Shown: positions 1 to 13,400, counted from the first letter of the stretch. The stretch is DNA of 64,000 nucleotides from Paragonimus skrjabini miyazakii (GCA_014338405.1 JTDE01000176.1:80170-144169), one strand, 5' to 3'. Notes: generated by a model from the letters alone, not told the origin. Numbers and translations: made by a program.

Positions 1-353
1 TTCTGGACCGTGTCCGCGAAAGTCAGGGTTCGCGGTTCGGCGGGCAAGATGTAGTTGGTATAGCGGACGTGTTCCGCCGGGCCCAATTTCCGGAGTAATA
101 GACGAACCTTCGTCTCGCCATCTCTGGATGCCAGTTCAACCGTGAATGTATCTTCATACCGCTTGTACCAAGCCTCGAAGTAAACACCGGCTTGGGGATC
201 ATACAGGAAGTCGGAGACATTTCTGGCCAAGTGATCCACGGACGGCGGATCGACAGAAGTGGAAGGCCCAAACGCGGCAAAGCGGGTGGGTAGCATCTCC
301 ATCAGTCGGATCTGCGACTGCATCATCTTCTTGAGATCTGGGTCAGCAGACAT
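1..353 (-). CDS. Ty3/Gypsy-type retrotransposon gag, N-terminal part (runs off the window)
   Basis: The minus-strand frame opens with ATG at 353-351 and stays open for 117 codons to the window edge, so the rest of gag and any pol lie to the left. The protein starts MSADPDLKKMMQSQIRLMEM and continues through a PSVDHLARNVSDFLYDP segment, then FEAWYKRYEDTF, then VRLLLRKLGPAEHVRYTNY. From memory this order matches the gag of Gypsy elements common in flatworms and some nematodes. Gag would form the virus-like particle that packages element RNA; the zinc knuckles expected further on are outside the window. There is no stop or frameshift, and the segment is clearly richer in G+C than the DNA further right, suggesting a young insertion. 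Family assignment is from recall, not alignment. Confidence 0.8.
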   Translation of the reverse strand, partial: MSADPDLKKMMQSQIRLMEMLPTRFAAFGPSTSVDPPSVDHLARNVSDFLYDPQAGVYFEAWYKRYEDTFTVELASRDGETKVRLLLRKLGPAEHVRYTNYILPAEPRTLTFADTVQ

Positions 354-388
354 AATTCAAGAGAGAGAACAAAGACAAAGCGAAAATT

Positions 389-397
389 CCGTCGCCA
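389..397 (-). other. Candidate primer-binding site upstream of gag
   Basis: On the minus strand this reads TGGCGACGG, beginning with the TGG that pairs with the CCA end of a primer tRNA. It lies 36 bases before the gag ATG and two bases after a possible LTR end (CA at 401-400). Position and sequence fit a Gypsy primer-binding site, but no primer tRNA has been matched and the second LTR is outside the window, so this is tentative. Confidence 0.3.
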
Positions 398-399
398 AG

Positions 400-509
400 T
401 GCTATGACTCTTGTGGTCATTGATAATCAAAAAATGTCTAGCGCACGATAATAAAATCACGGAACGTAGCACAGAGCTTAGCAATACCCGGAAACCCTAG
501 AATAACACA
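400..509 (-). repeat. Possible short 5' LTR of the Gypsy element
   Basis: Read on the minus strand, this segment can be bounded as TG...CA, starting TGTGTTATTC near 509 and ending GTCATAGCA at 400, next to the candidate primer-binding site. An LTR of about 110 bp would be short. The outer boundary is a guess: the partner LTR and any target-site duplication cannot be seen, and TG/CA ends are common by chance. Confidence 0.2.
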
Positions 510-559
510 GAAGACCGTGACCTTAGCTGAGAATGTATTTGCTCCCAAACCAAAGGTAA

Positions 560-880
560 CCATGGTTACGTCTCCACCTTGACTTCGCTGGTCCGATCGA
601 CAGAGTGTCCTATCTCGTCTTGGTCGATGCGTATTCCAAGTGATCGGAGATAGTCACGCTTTCTCCGGCGACATCCCTCAATACAATCGCTGCCCTGCGT
701 CGCATTTTCAGTCAGCATGGCTTTCCCGACATTCTGGTGTCGGACAACGGGACGCAATTCACGTCTTCACATTTCGAAGATTTCTGCCGCCGATCGCTCA
801 TCCAGCACACTTGTTCTCCGCCTTATCACCCACAATCCAACGGACAATCGGAACGCTTCGTTGACACTTTTTTGAGTCAA
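560..880 (+). pseudogene. Ty3/Gypsy integrase catalytic core, one in-frame stop
   Basis: The frame reads HLDFAGPIDRVSYLVLVDAY, then SK-stop-SEIVTLSPATSL, then FPDILVSDNGTQFTSSHFED, then SPPYHPQSNGQSERFVDTF. This is the RNase H-fold core of a Gypsy integrase, which inserts element cDNA into host DNA. The catalytic acids are present: Asp at 581-583, Asp at 743-745 and Glu at 851-853, with 35 residues between the last two. A TGA at 641-643 replaces the usual Trp after AYSK. Similarity fades after FVDTF, and a stop follows at 917-919. No RT or chromodomain is attached, so it is a short internal fragment. It faces away from the gag at 1-353 and cannot belong to the same intact element. Confidence 0.85.
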
Positions 881-919
881 CGAATGTTGATTCACTTGAT
901 CAGGCAAAATCTCAAGTAA

Positions 920-3900
920 TGAATTTTTAGTTATTTATGCCGTGATAATCTTAAGTTATAGGAAACTTGTAAGGATATGAAGCCAACCCATAAATAATCC
1001 TATCTGTTAGGTGTAACAAATCGCATACATTCAATTCGCTGTCTTCAATTCTATAATTGAAACGTGTAGTGGGTACGGTTTAAGAATTAGAGCAGATCAG
1101 ATATGAGCGGAAAATGATTTGACCCAAGTTTGCCAAAAATAACGCGAGGGGTACACCTAGTAATTGAGTTGCATCACCGACATTTTCTTACAACATAACC
1201 CAATAACTTTTGGTAGCCACGGTTGCGATGACATTAGAAACATGAATTATGTCCTACATAATGATATCCTGAATATGTTAGCCCACTCAGAAAAATTGTT
1301 TTCCCTAGACATTTAAGGATCAAAAGGACCGAAGTTTTGTCATGAAATTTACAGCCGGATTGGGTTTCGTCATCTTTTAAGTCATGCGTTTTGAAATGAA
1401 CTGAGCCGCTGATACATTTACTGTAGGTGCGTTCCGTCAATGTAATAGTTATTGGAATCATAGGTGGGGATTTGTTGGATATTGCACTCAATTACGCAGG
1501 CTAATCATCCTGGCAGACTAGATCAATAGTAGTTGATTAGTTAGGTATATGCAACCGATTGCTGGACTCGGCCTGTCTAACACTCATAACCCCCTGAATA
1601 TTTAACACAACGAAGGCTACCTCGATCCCCAAAAATTGATAGTAATCAGCGTTTTGTTAATCACGGATAACAATGATTACCCCCCGAGAATTCTTCTTCC
1701 ATCGCCCCTCTCGTCTTTCTAAGTCATACATGTTACACACGTTTGCTTAGCTATAAAATAATCGTCTCAACCATATATTTACCTGCATGTGACTAGTGTC
1801 TAAATACAAATTTCATCAGGTGGACGCACACCAGACTGTTAGAAGCAGTGTTTAGAAAAAACGTTCAGACTTCGAAATGTCCCAAACTGAAAGACTTTTA
1901 CTCAGTCTAGTTTCTGTGACAAAAAAGATTATAAAGATCAATCTGAAGAAAGTATAGACAGGTGATTAACAGTTACAAATTGTCAACGTAATATCTGTTT
2001 AAAAAAGTGATTGTCAATATTTTATGGAATATTATGTTGTTATTTTCAAAAACTGTCTTCAAATCTTAATATTATCGACCGTCCTGTCACTACATCAATA
2101 TACCTTTTAAAGAAAACTCATAAGGTTTAAACATTTGTATTTTGCACATTTCTGATAAATATATTTGAAGGAACATAAATGATCCGGTTTAAACTGATGG
2201 AAGATCAAGTGTTAAACGAACTGGAATATTGATGAGTAAGATACTGACATCAGCAGAAAGCGTTTTGTACGAACTAACAAAGATGCCATTTAAACTGCGC
2301 ACTAGTTCGAACAAATATATCTATGGTGTGGCGTATAGCATTCTGCCGGTGTATCGGGTAGGTCTGCGGAATATTGTGCATCTATATGGTACACGGAGTA
2401 CTGCATGCACAAAAACCCGTTCACTTCGAGCGAATCTTTGATTAACTTGAGTCACAAAAGAGTCTCTATGTTTTTTATAAGTACGAGCGAAAAATAGATA
2501 TCTTCATGTTTGGTGCCTGTAACCGGTTAACGTGTACAGAACAGTGTGTGACGTAACAGCACACATCCTCTACTGAATATTATGTGCGAAATATCCCGGA
2601 TAATAGTTTCACACCTTAACTGCAAACGAGAAGCTAGTAACTAAAACTGTCTTCTTAACCATCAGCTGGTTAACGTTCATTTTTTGGGATACTTAAAAAA
2701 AATTGCAGACTTAGAAACAATTTCAGCTTATGAATTTACTACGCGAATTTCTATAAAATACATTCAATGATTTTGGTGGTACTATAAGCAATGGTCTTAG
2801 TATAATCCATTTATGACGTAATTACTTAAGCTACCGAGTATGAAGAAAATATGAAGTTCACAATTTTTCAAAGAAACGTTTGTCACAGCATTCAACTGAG
2901 ACGAATCCGTTGCCAACATTCAACTCCACTTAACTATTCATACTTTTTGTAACATGGTTTTCAATGATGGCGATCAAAACAAGGTCGTAATCACGCAAAA
3001 CATCAGTGAACTCCAGAGGTTCTCGAAACAGAGCACTTGGAAAGTGGACTGTACATGTGGCCAAAAAATCCCTTGGGATCCTCCAAAAAGTCAAAATCGT
3101 GAATTCTAGTGGACCGGTTTGTGACGTGCCTAAAAAATTGTATACAATATCATCAACTACAAGACATGGGTAAACTGTTCTTTGGTCGATCCTATAAGCT
3201 AATCCTGACGTTCAGACTGCTATGGGATGAATGACATATGAGCTCATAATTTGATTTTCGAATCTACTTCGTTTCGGATGCATTGTTTCACTGCATACTT
3301 TACAGTTGATCAGAACGCACGAAATAATTGTGTTAGTTCATAACCCGTATGTTGTGATTTTACTCTCTACATTTTTGGAGACAACCTTAGTTTTTCATAT
3401 CTCTGTGAGTTGTTTGACACCGAGACTGAAGTGCACCGTGTTGTCTTCCTTTGATGATGCCAAATGATCCGTACATTTCCCGGTGAAGCAGACACATTAG
3501 AATTTGTACTGAAGCGTGTATGCCAATAGTTTGACAGACTAGAACCTTCAGTTTTAATTCGACTTCCTACCATTATTCTATATATACACATATGTGGAAA
3601 ATTGTGCATAACTCTCCCATAGCATTTTACGATTGAGATTTCAAAAACAGAGTCACGACATGCAAGAAGGCAATCAAATAAGACAATATGATGCACTAGC
3701 TTTATCCCAACCAGAAACAAACAGAACGAAGTTAAGCGGTAATACATGCGGATATTTTGTTCAATTCCCCTCACTCGCAAAAGCAAGACAAAACAGATTA
3801 CATGCGACAGAGAAGCATATATCGGCAAATGGTATTTATTGAAAATTCATCAGTCATGTCAAGCGGTGAAGTCGGAGTCTTTTTAAGCAGCTCAATAGGA

Positions 3901-6278
3901 ACGATTTATTGTTGAGTTTTACAACTGAAACTGAACAGTCTGACGAATTCTATCGGGGACCTTAACATGTAGTTGTGACCTTTTCAAACCACCGAGCACC
4001 AGAATTGCGTTCGTGGTGTGATACTTCATTTACAATTGCAATAGTATCGCTATAGGCAAGAAAGATCGAAAATTGCTTCAGTGAGTAGCAAAGCCTTTTC
4101 CTCAACGTTTGAAACGTTTATGAGGGAGTTAGTGAGAATTGGTGAATGTGTCGTTCAAAATGACACAACATCGACTGCAAAATGTCCTGTTGTAAGTTGT
4201 GAAGGATACTGTTAAGGAATACGTTTATATAATCATAACCCAAATCTACCAGCCTTTAGCGAAAATGCGCTAATTCATCAGCAGCTCATGGTTTCACAAA
4301 TCTTGCCCAAGCAACTCATTGAGTTGCATAGCCCTAGGTTAAATAATAAAAAGTGTGAAAATATGTTTGGTCATTCTTTTCCCGCTTCTATCAGCCTGTC
4401 GTATGTAACGCGCATATTATGTATTTGTGTCTGATGCAAGTAAATAATATTTTTACTAATTACAATCTGTTTTATTACCATTATGACAACTGTGAATAAC
4501 GCAAATCCAACATCATGTTTAGCTTCCTTACGAGCTATTTTGAAGGTTGATCAAATGAAGAAGCTTAGATCTGTTAAATTCATACGACTGTTAACTACAA
4601 CGCCAAATAACTAATGTCATCAACGCCACCCATTACGCTGTAGGCTGTAGTAATACATGAAGTTAAAACGTTCCATATTACACCATTTAATTGACAGCAT
4701 GCTTGATAATATTACTTCTTTGCTATTTCTATGGTTCAGTGTATGCACGCCGCACTAATAGAAGCTTATCGTAAAAAAATCGCAAACACTGCTCAGGATG
4801 ATCTTGATGTGAGACAACAGTTAATAAATGTTGACTCATTTGACCGATTGTACCCAATAAAGATACATGGAAACACAATCTATCAGATCCTCGTCTCCAC
4901 GTCGTGAAACGCAAAATATCATAACCCGTCGAAAACCAAAAACTTAAGCCGATTATTTCACATGGATTTATGCGTTGAAGGTAGATCGTTCGAAGCTTGG
5001 GCTTTCATGGCAAAACGCGATCACACAGACAGTAAAGCATTCTCCCCATCTGACTGTCTCATCCCGACTAGACTGAACATTTCTTCCAAGTTAAACTGAG
5101 ATTAGGTTGAAGTGACCTAATCGGAAGTACAAATCAACTTGCAGTGGTTTTACAGTGATTCCATTCAGCTGTTGTTTCGACCAGAAGTGAACATTTACAA
5201 TGCATTCATCAATCGATACGTGTCCGATTAAACAACCCGAATGATTGATAATCGCCTTGTTACTCTGATTAGATCGGACGTTGTTCCGATGGAAAGTATT
5301 TAAATAGCTACCTTCACATACCTACCACGGTCTCAGAGTCCATTACTATTCCGTTCCAATTGCTAAATTGCATACGTCCATCAAACATATGGACGAGAGG
5401 CGTATGTTGTTCATCCAACCACAAGACTACAATGGCCAACTTTTCGTTGATAAAATGTTGCTTGAACATTAAACTGCCCTCGTGACAGAAATCTGGAGGA
5501 TATATCCGCTCAGCATTGTTCAGGAGTCAACGTTGTATTTACCGCTGACAGTAACCTGACGCATGTTTCTAACACTCCACCGATGTTATGATAATTTTAG
5601 TTTAATGAAATTTATAATGACGACGCATTTGTTGCCGCAATATATTTTTGTACAAGGACTGACAACTTTTTATTCGATAAACTGAATTTTTTAAGGGCGC
5701 ACGTAGAACTAAACCCACCACATGGAAATTGGGTTGTGAAATTGACTAAAACACAGGAATATCAAAATGGCAACAGTTTCAAAATGAAAAATGTTGTTTA
5801 TCTACAAAACCGTTTTCGAAATCTATTGCGAAAGCAGATGCACGCCTCGTTTCATGGCAACTGATATGACGCAACGATGGATACAATCCAAAATGACTGA
5901 CTGGTTTTAGTGGAGTAACGGTTCACAATGTCTTTCTAGAAAATGGACACACACCTGACTCAACTGCACAGCATGCAACAGTTACACATTTGACAATTTT
6001 CATCTCCTGTACATTATTACCAAAGCAATTAAAACTCAGTATCATAATTGCTAGCCCAACAAGATGATACTGTGGCTCAGACCGCAACTCACCCCGAAAG
6101 CGGTGTCGAATGTTCTAGAAGAAAACGTTATTGGAAGGGTTTTTAAAAAAGTGTTGATCTAAAAAGACCAAGAGGAAGAACTAAAAATAGTGTGGATGTA
6201 GACACGCGATTAACTACGGCACACTGCTATCTATGATAGCGTCGGTATGTAGCGATATCAGTAGTCATGAAAACCTCA
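920..6278. other. No recognised gene; AT-rich intergenic DNA
   Basis: I see no recognisable protein, RNA or repeat family here. The longest open frame of the window lies at 3,367-3,828 on the minus strand (153 codons). It begins with a hydrophobic stretch and has a basic, Ser/Asn-rich C-terminus, but I recognise no domain, and a frame this long is not surprising by chance in 64 kb of AT-rich DNA. A short plus-strand peptide near 6,150-6,215 (KRPRGRTKN) recalls the basic tail of some LINE proteins but is too short to assign. Confidence 0.5.
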
Positions 6279-7090
6279 TCAAGACAGGTGATACTTACCC
6301 ACTTTACTCAATGCAACAGTTAGGGTCATCATATTTTGTGACCACGTTGATGCTTGACCACCACGTGGTTTTACCCAACTGTTGGTGGTCTCAGTAGGTG
6401 ATGCTGGGTACGGTAAACGATCGGCTGGCATGCGGAGTACGTGACCTAATCTTCGCAGGCTGTGCAACGTGATTGCCCATCCCGAGCGTCCCAAAATACG
6501 CGCAGGCGGACGGCCACATTGCCCATGCGCTCAGTCCACTTAATGTGGGCTAAATGGCGGAGACAACGATGGCCAAGCACAGCAAACCTGTTGATAACTT
6601 CCTTACAAGCAGGCCACGTTTCTGAATCATGCAGCAAAACAAAACGTACACAAGCATTATATAGTCTTCATTTAGCGACGTATTTTGAACGTCTTTTCAT
6701 CGTCACAGATGACTTAGGCTGGCAAAGGCTACTGGTACATTTGCTATCCTCGCTTATATCTCGTCAGCAATATTACAGGCTGACGAGATAGTGCTACCCA
6801 ATTATGTGAAACTGTCCACAGTCCCAAGCGGATTACCTGCAATGAAGAAATTTGAAGTGAAAATCACCATGTCATGAAGCAGCTCCTTGTGCTTTGAAAA
6901 TGCGAAACATATTCCATAAATCCAGCCCGGTTAGTCGCCTTGTTCAGCATGGTCTGAATGTCTTCGGCTGAGGTGCTAAGTATGACAGTGTAATCCGCAC
7001 ACTCTACCATATTGTCAGGAAGAGGCACGGCACCAGTTCGCTGAATCTCACAAGTGCGCCTTCCAGAATACCCTCCATCAAGAAATGAAC
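6279..7090 (-). pseudogene. LINE reverse transcriptase, 3' half, frameshifted
   Basis: Going down the minus strand from 7,090, the RT palm region reads CADYTVILSTSAEDIQTML (near 6,960-7,003), in the place of the catalytic YADD box, which here is ADY and so would be inactive. Next come remnants of the FAPSKCK-like segment. The C-terminal domain follows: HDSETWPACKEVINRFAVLG (around 6,570-6,630), HLAHIKWTERMGN, then in another frame RRLGHVLRMPADRLPYP and PRGGQASTW, ending at the stop at 6,281-6,279. The SETWP / HIKW / LGHVLRMP / RGGQ order is a well-known C-terminal signature of a LINE type abundant in trematodes. At least two frameshifts and internal stops are present. The exact clade (RTE-like or other) cannot be settled by eye. 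Confidence 0.8.
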
Positions 7091-7490
7091 AGGAAGATCG
7101 AGTTCGGAGACACCTTTCAGTTACACGGCAAAATGATCGATTGCGTCAGCTTCTTCTGTGCAGACGATCGGTACGAGTTAAGACCAGGTAACGGTATATT
7201 CAATAACGTGTCAGGGTCTGCTAGGCGACCAATTATCAAGGGGTGTTCGACGATCAATGAAGTTCGGTTGACTTCTAAGAAAGAGATCTTTGAAACAATG
7301 ATACTACCTGAGAATGACGAACAATTGATAACCTCTATCTTAAAGAATGCAGTGGGGTTTGTGCAAATGGAGTTTACATTGTTATAAAATGAAGTAAAAA
7401 TCTGCTTATGAGCGAACATTCGGATGTCAACAACGTAATGCTCACGTAACAAGACCCTTGAAATCACTTCACGGAGTTGCCTTCTAAACA
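7091..7490 (-). pseudogene. Possible upstream continuation of the same LINE RT
   Basis: The minus strand is largely open here, with a 124-codon frame over 7,491-7,117. Next to the recognised LINE the sequence has LMEGILEGAL near 7,050-7,090, resembling the FLFNF..DEIL segment before the YADD box, and VSELDLPVHF just upstream, where a SGVRQGCPLSPF box would be expected. The match is loose, so this is a tentative extension. The plus-strand frame at 7,085-7,387 is most likely a shadow of it. Confidence 0.35.
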
Positions 7491-10400
7491 TTCTTGAAAA
7501 TGTCTGCCAATATGGGACCCACAGCTATGCTGTCGATCTATTTATAATTCATAATTACGAATTCAGAAGAAATTTTATCATACAGGCAAAAATAAGATTA
7601 TTAGAATGGGCTTAGGGTATGTAAAAGTTTACGTTCTGACTGAAAATAAAGTCGTGTTTAAATGCAACCGGCTCACTGAAAGTTACAGTGGAAAATGAAG
7701 AGTCAACGTCGATCAAGTACAACATTTGTGGACCTACTGAATTGCTTTCTAAAAGTTCTGTCAACTCGGAAGAACTACAAGCAGATTTATGGGATAACAG
7801 CTCATTAATCGGTTTAGAGGATGTCTGCTAACTGATGCGCAAGTCTGTGATATGCCGAATTATTCATAGATTACATCGGTCAAATTGGCCAGTGTGCTAA
7901 TGGATTTTTGGTCAGTCTGCTATTCTCGGGTGCCCGATTATCAAAACATTTAACAATATCAATGGTTTAATGCCCAAAAATGAAATAACAGCAGTGGAGA
8001 AAGTTTTGTCTAAAGAGTGAAACAACGTTGATGAAACAATAAATCGACCGCGTTCATTGACCAAATAGTTTCAACCAGAAAATAGACAGAACAGAAACAA
8101 GATGTATTCGAAATTTTATAATTTTTTAGTTCAGACAAACGAATACGAGGTCAGAAATGCTAACGTTTTCAAGGCAATGCTACACTTGGATTAAGGCTGC
8201 GCTATCAGAAAGTAGATGACAACAAGCTGTAAAACAGCCGAGCTCTGCGTTGTTGTTCTGAGGCAATTCGCAAACTACCGGACCATTTCGCGTTGTAGGT
8301 TAATCAATAACCATCGGACAATTACACAGTTGGCGATAAATTAATCGATATGCATATACTATTAAGCTTTCGTCTGTAACTCGTTCTCTGCCACACTGAA
8401 GAAAGTAAATTTCAAAATTAATTAACCAGTTGTCATCCATCATAACTATGCTATTATGTCTTACGTAGATAAATGTCTAACCTTAAATAATGCGATTAGA
8501 AAAATTATTGCGACTATTTCTCAGAAGATGATTTATCTGGTTGAACTAACCACACGATATATTCGCAGAGGTGCACAAGAAATATTTTGACTTCTGGCAA
8601 ATATTTTGACAACTGATCCATTCTTGACAATAGCCATGTTCATCACGTAGCGTACGACTTTTCTGAGGAACAAAAGACAGTACAGCGTACTGATTTGCTT
8701 GCGCCATGCAATAAAACAGATGCACGATTCCGCATGCCATACGGTGTGCACTGCACTGTTGGTCAGTTACGCAATTCGCTGTTTTTGTCTTGCTTTAGGA
8801 ATTCGGTGACCATTACCATGCATGAGTATTGATCAGTATTAAGCGAGAAAACAGAACAGAATGTTGAATGTGTGTTAACGATGGATAAACGCAAGATTTG
8901 ACAAGTTAACATTAGATTCTTGGATGTGAAACTCAATAATGCAATTTAAGTCGGTAGAAGAGATTTGTGGCAACTGAACGGGTACAGAATCTGGTTAGGA
9001 ATAACAAACGTCACAGATCACATTGCATAAGGTTTAATGTTGTAAATAATTGTAAGTAGTGGGAATGTTGTTGTCCAGTGTTAAATGTCTTTGTTGTACC
9101 GACCACCTTATAGATAATCAGCTGATCACTTGGAGAGTGTCGTTTCTTACTAACCTGCAGGAACCATCATATGGTTACTTGCTCAACATGGTCGACGACT
9201 AAATTGATTCACGATGGTGCGTTCATTTTTTGATTTACATCCTGCGTCTTTCGCCAGCGGTGACTATGTTATTTAATTTCAGCAGAACACTCTACCAACC
9301 GGATTTTTAAATGACGGGCTACGGCGATTCTTAGCATTCCACAAGAAATCAAAGAAGGTTGGAAGATTAATCATTCATAATGTACAGTAACTTCGTCAGC
9401 GATACCAATAACTAACTTACAAAGATGCTGTGCCTTCAAAATGGTTCGTTCGGCTAATTCGTACGGCAGTTTTTACATTTATACCCCTTACCGTTAACCA
9501 AACTTCCTTGGCATGGCGCATGCAAAATATTTGGCAGGCATTTCCAGGGCGAAGTTCTGAATGCTATTATTTGGCAGCACTTTTTCTCAAACACCTTCCA
9601 GCGTAGTCATACTTAAATTAAATGGTATCACTGCAAGCGTGGCACAACGTCTAGGATAATAGCTGAAGCAGACAAAAAACAATCCACAGTGGACTCCATC
9701 GGTTCAACCAAGTAGGAATCATCACCGAAACCTTGGTCTGTATACGGCAAGTAAAGAGTATCGCATTAAATGTTCAATGTGCAGGTGATCGAAGTTACAA
9801 AGTCTTTCGGGGTAACCGGAACATAGTTTGATTGGAGCCAATTCATTAAATTATTTAGGTTGAAGTGACATTAAATGCAGTGTCAGAAGAAAGAGTATAA
9901 GCAAGCATGACTGTTTGTATCAGTTGACGCTTAGCGGTGCAGTCTTTGAGATTTTAGCCATGAAAGAGCAAGAGCTGATCGAACGTTGAGAGCTAAACAA
10001 AAACGATCGTAAAGGCTCTGTCACAGTGGTTCATTTGCAAAATTAGACAATCATCTCAGCTGAGAGGTGTAAGGTAGCTGTATGGTTGCAGTCTGATCAG
10101 TTGTAAAAATAAAAGTATTTTAAAATATGAGCCAAAAAGTGAACGAATTTGGGTAGGTGAAGTAGACGGGACTCGTACTATTCAGCTATGGTCGTCTACT
10201 GATCAGATCCGTTCATTCCCATACTACGGACCTCAGATCCCTAAAGCAGTCCGTTCTATTCATAACTGCATGTAAGGTATTTATTTCAGACAAAATCATG
10301 ATTCGGATTCCAAAATGAAACCGTACACAGAAAACTGTTCGACAGCGAAATATTATAGAAAAAGTCATAGGATTCTTAGTGAAAGCGCCTTAATTGGTTG

Positions 10401-13400
10401 ATTAGTGAGTACATCAATACGGTGAATTGGAAAATGTTAGTGACAGGAAACTTTATCCACGTCAACAAATTGAACACGTGCAAACTCACCAGAATGAAAA
10501 TCGTGAGTGAACTCCCGAACATCTTTTATGGTTTAAGACCACGCTCAGTTAGTTTCATGTAGATGGCAATCTCAACTCATCTGAGAACTGATCAAGGCCT
10601 TATCGACTGGAGTAAATATAGCCATTCTCTTAATACCCCTTTAGAAATGAACACTATTTACACAAAATTGTGGTTTTGCTTGTTCGGTCATACATACTAT
10701 ATGGTAACTGGTGTTGTGGTTAACACGCTGGTCTCGCAAGCACGTGGATTGAAACACAGATTATGGTGAAGACGAGGGTATGCAATCCTATTGGTGTTCA
10801 TCATGGAACCGACACGCTGTCATTCTACGTTATACTGGTGAAAACTTCAGCAACCATTCTCGACAGTTGACTAAAATAGCACTGATGTTCGGGAGACTTG
10901 GACAAAACTAAATCCAATAGCACAATGGGGACATAGAAGATATATCCTGGTGTCCTCTAAGAGACAGCTTTCAGCCTGACGGAAACTGTTCATAATCTGA
11001 ATAGACCATGGAAGTGGTCTTCCTAATTCATGAAAAGAAGTCTCTGTGATGCCCACTTAAGATATATTTCAACTGGCGACTTTGCTTAACAGCTGTAATT
11101 CGCAACAGCAGTACTGCATCCTGTTTACAACAGACTCTGGTCGACTGCTAAATAAGACAAAATGACTAGATTCGATTGGCTCAAATCTGTGACCTCATAC
11201 TTGTGTGCTGATAACTGAAAACTGTACGGTTTGACCACGAAAGGCACGTGCAGCAAACACAGGTCTGTCCAGGCTGAAATGATAGGTTAAGTCTGAGAGA
11301 TGAGCTGCAACTGTCTCCTGTGGATAACGCATTACACACCTGAGAATCCCCCTGTTATCAAGAATGGAGTTACCTTTATCTGAGCTTCACCTGACTTCTT
11401 TTTGACTACTGGACAAAAATGATAGAAACTAGATGATGGCAAGTTGCTCAAGGAGAGTTTCCTCCTAAGCATAATGCCGGACAAAATAAATGTTGAGGCA
11501 TATTTTAATTCAATACTGATATTACCACAGTTTTAGGTGGAAGCGTTTCTCATAGTGTGGGCTACGTTGGGCAGCGTGTTTTTCTCAAATGGTTCACACT
11601 GTGATTGATAAATTCAAAATGGTCGATTGAACAATTGACACACGGTGTAATTTACAGACTAAACATGGAAAGTTGGGCAAACAGTAACAGTTCACTGCTG
11701 TGACCAGCACTACTGTCACGCATAACAGTCGGCAAGGCACCAATTTCCATTTTCCAATCCGTGTGTCTGTTTCATTTTGTGTTGGTGGAACTAAAGTAAG
11801 CCACAGAGCAATTGAATACGGAGGTTCTGCTCGTTACCAGGTAACAACAAACGTTTTAATGGATGGCAATTTAAATCCGTGCTGATAATGCCACCCGTTT
11901 TTCGTCCGAATGAGAAATTCTTATTTATGATTAATCCATACTTACGAATTAGTTGAGCGCTTCAGTGCACTGTGTGGTTAGCGTTTGACAGTAGATGGTC
12001 GTCTGTCATATTTAACCTGGACCAGCCCGAAAGAGTGCTGTCTGATTGCGACACGTTTATCAGGAATGTAAGGGGTCACCGATTCAGACCATTTAAAAGT
12101 GCGCCAGAATATAGATATAAATGAGAACTTTTATCATTTTCTACTTCAAATTCATTCAAAATGTTGCTTCGTATACTCATAAAAATTGCACACCAGGCAA
12201 TATTATTATCATTTGGTCAACAGTCTGAAAAACATCAAACGATTCAGAATCCAGATCAAAAGTCCTTTGGTTAAACTCACTCACCAAGCATTAATCCAAA
12301 CGGACGTAACTACTCAGTCGCTGAGATTCCTCTCGGCTTTTGGTCAGACTGGCATGGTCAACCGTTTAAGTAAAAATAAATGAACACCCCATATACGATG
12401 TCCAGTTGCGACCCATTCAGAATGATCAGAGTAAGTCCATATTCCTATACAGTTTCAAGTGATCTCCAGGTACTGAAGACTAGGCGCAATTAGTATGTGA
12501 TTATCTGCAAGGAGTATGAACTATGTACCAACTGTTAAAAACCGGCCACACACTTGATGGTAACCTGTAAGCAGAGCCATAGCAGTTTCGGATGTCTCTT
12601 TACAAGTGATCGATGCAACTACCCGATTAGCCCGTAAGACGATTGTCGTGTCACGGCAGGTTATTGGAATTACTTCTGCTTTTTTCCCTACTGTAAGTGG
12701 AGTTATTAAACTTGGTGAACACTTACGAACATTAGGAAGACGCCAGCTTGGCTCAAAGATTAAGTCTCGATATCTCAAGCGTTTGTCCCCTCTGACGGAA
12801 AGGCTTACCATTATAAGAGATAAAGTAGTGAATATAGACAAATGTTATCCTGCATTTATTCGAAAAAAACGGATCAAATTTCACTGTATCGTTTCAGTGA
12901 AAAGCCGTGTATATGGAGTACAAGTGGACTTGCATCTGTATGTGATCAGCTGTAATCAAACTTCCGGTTTCTGTATGGGTTGAATCATTGTGCGTATTGA
13001 AGGATTTGAACACCCCAGTATGACAGAAAGCTGACTTTAATCTCGATTGACGACTGACCTCGTATAATCACGCTTCCTGTTTTGTGCGTAACTTCCGTAA
13101 TTAAGATCAATCTGGATGCGTTAAAGTTACTGCGCAAAAAAACAGGACCACAATACTATCAACTGAGCGCTACACAGAAACTAACGGGAGGGTTCACAAT
13201 TTTGCGTGCTTAGCTGCTCATTGAACTCTACATAACTAGTTTAAAAATCAGCCAGCTTTTTAACTCATCGAAACGTTAATGAAGAAGTTTAGGAGAACGT
13301 GCTAGGATATATGAGCCTATGTGTATATCTTGCCCAGTAATTTGATGAGATCAATTTTTCCGGGAACAGATGACGGTAACGTTTAAGTGTCTGAACGACC

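Noticed and set aside
3367..3828. Longest open frame in the window (153 codons, minus strand)
   Set aside because: No recognisable domain. In an AT-rich 64-kb sequence the expected number of chance frames this long is below one but not small, so length alone does not support a gene.
6062..6215. Plus-strand peptide with DDTV and KRPRGRTKN, like a LINE tail
   Set aside because: Too short and the two motifs are not in a known order.
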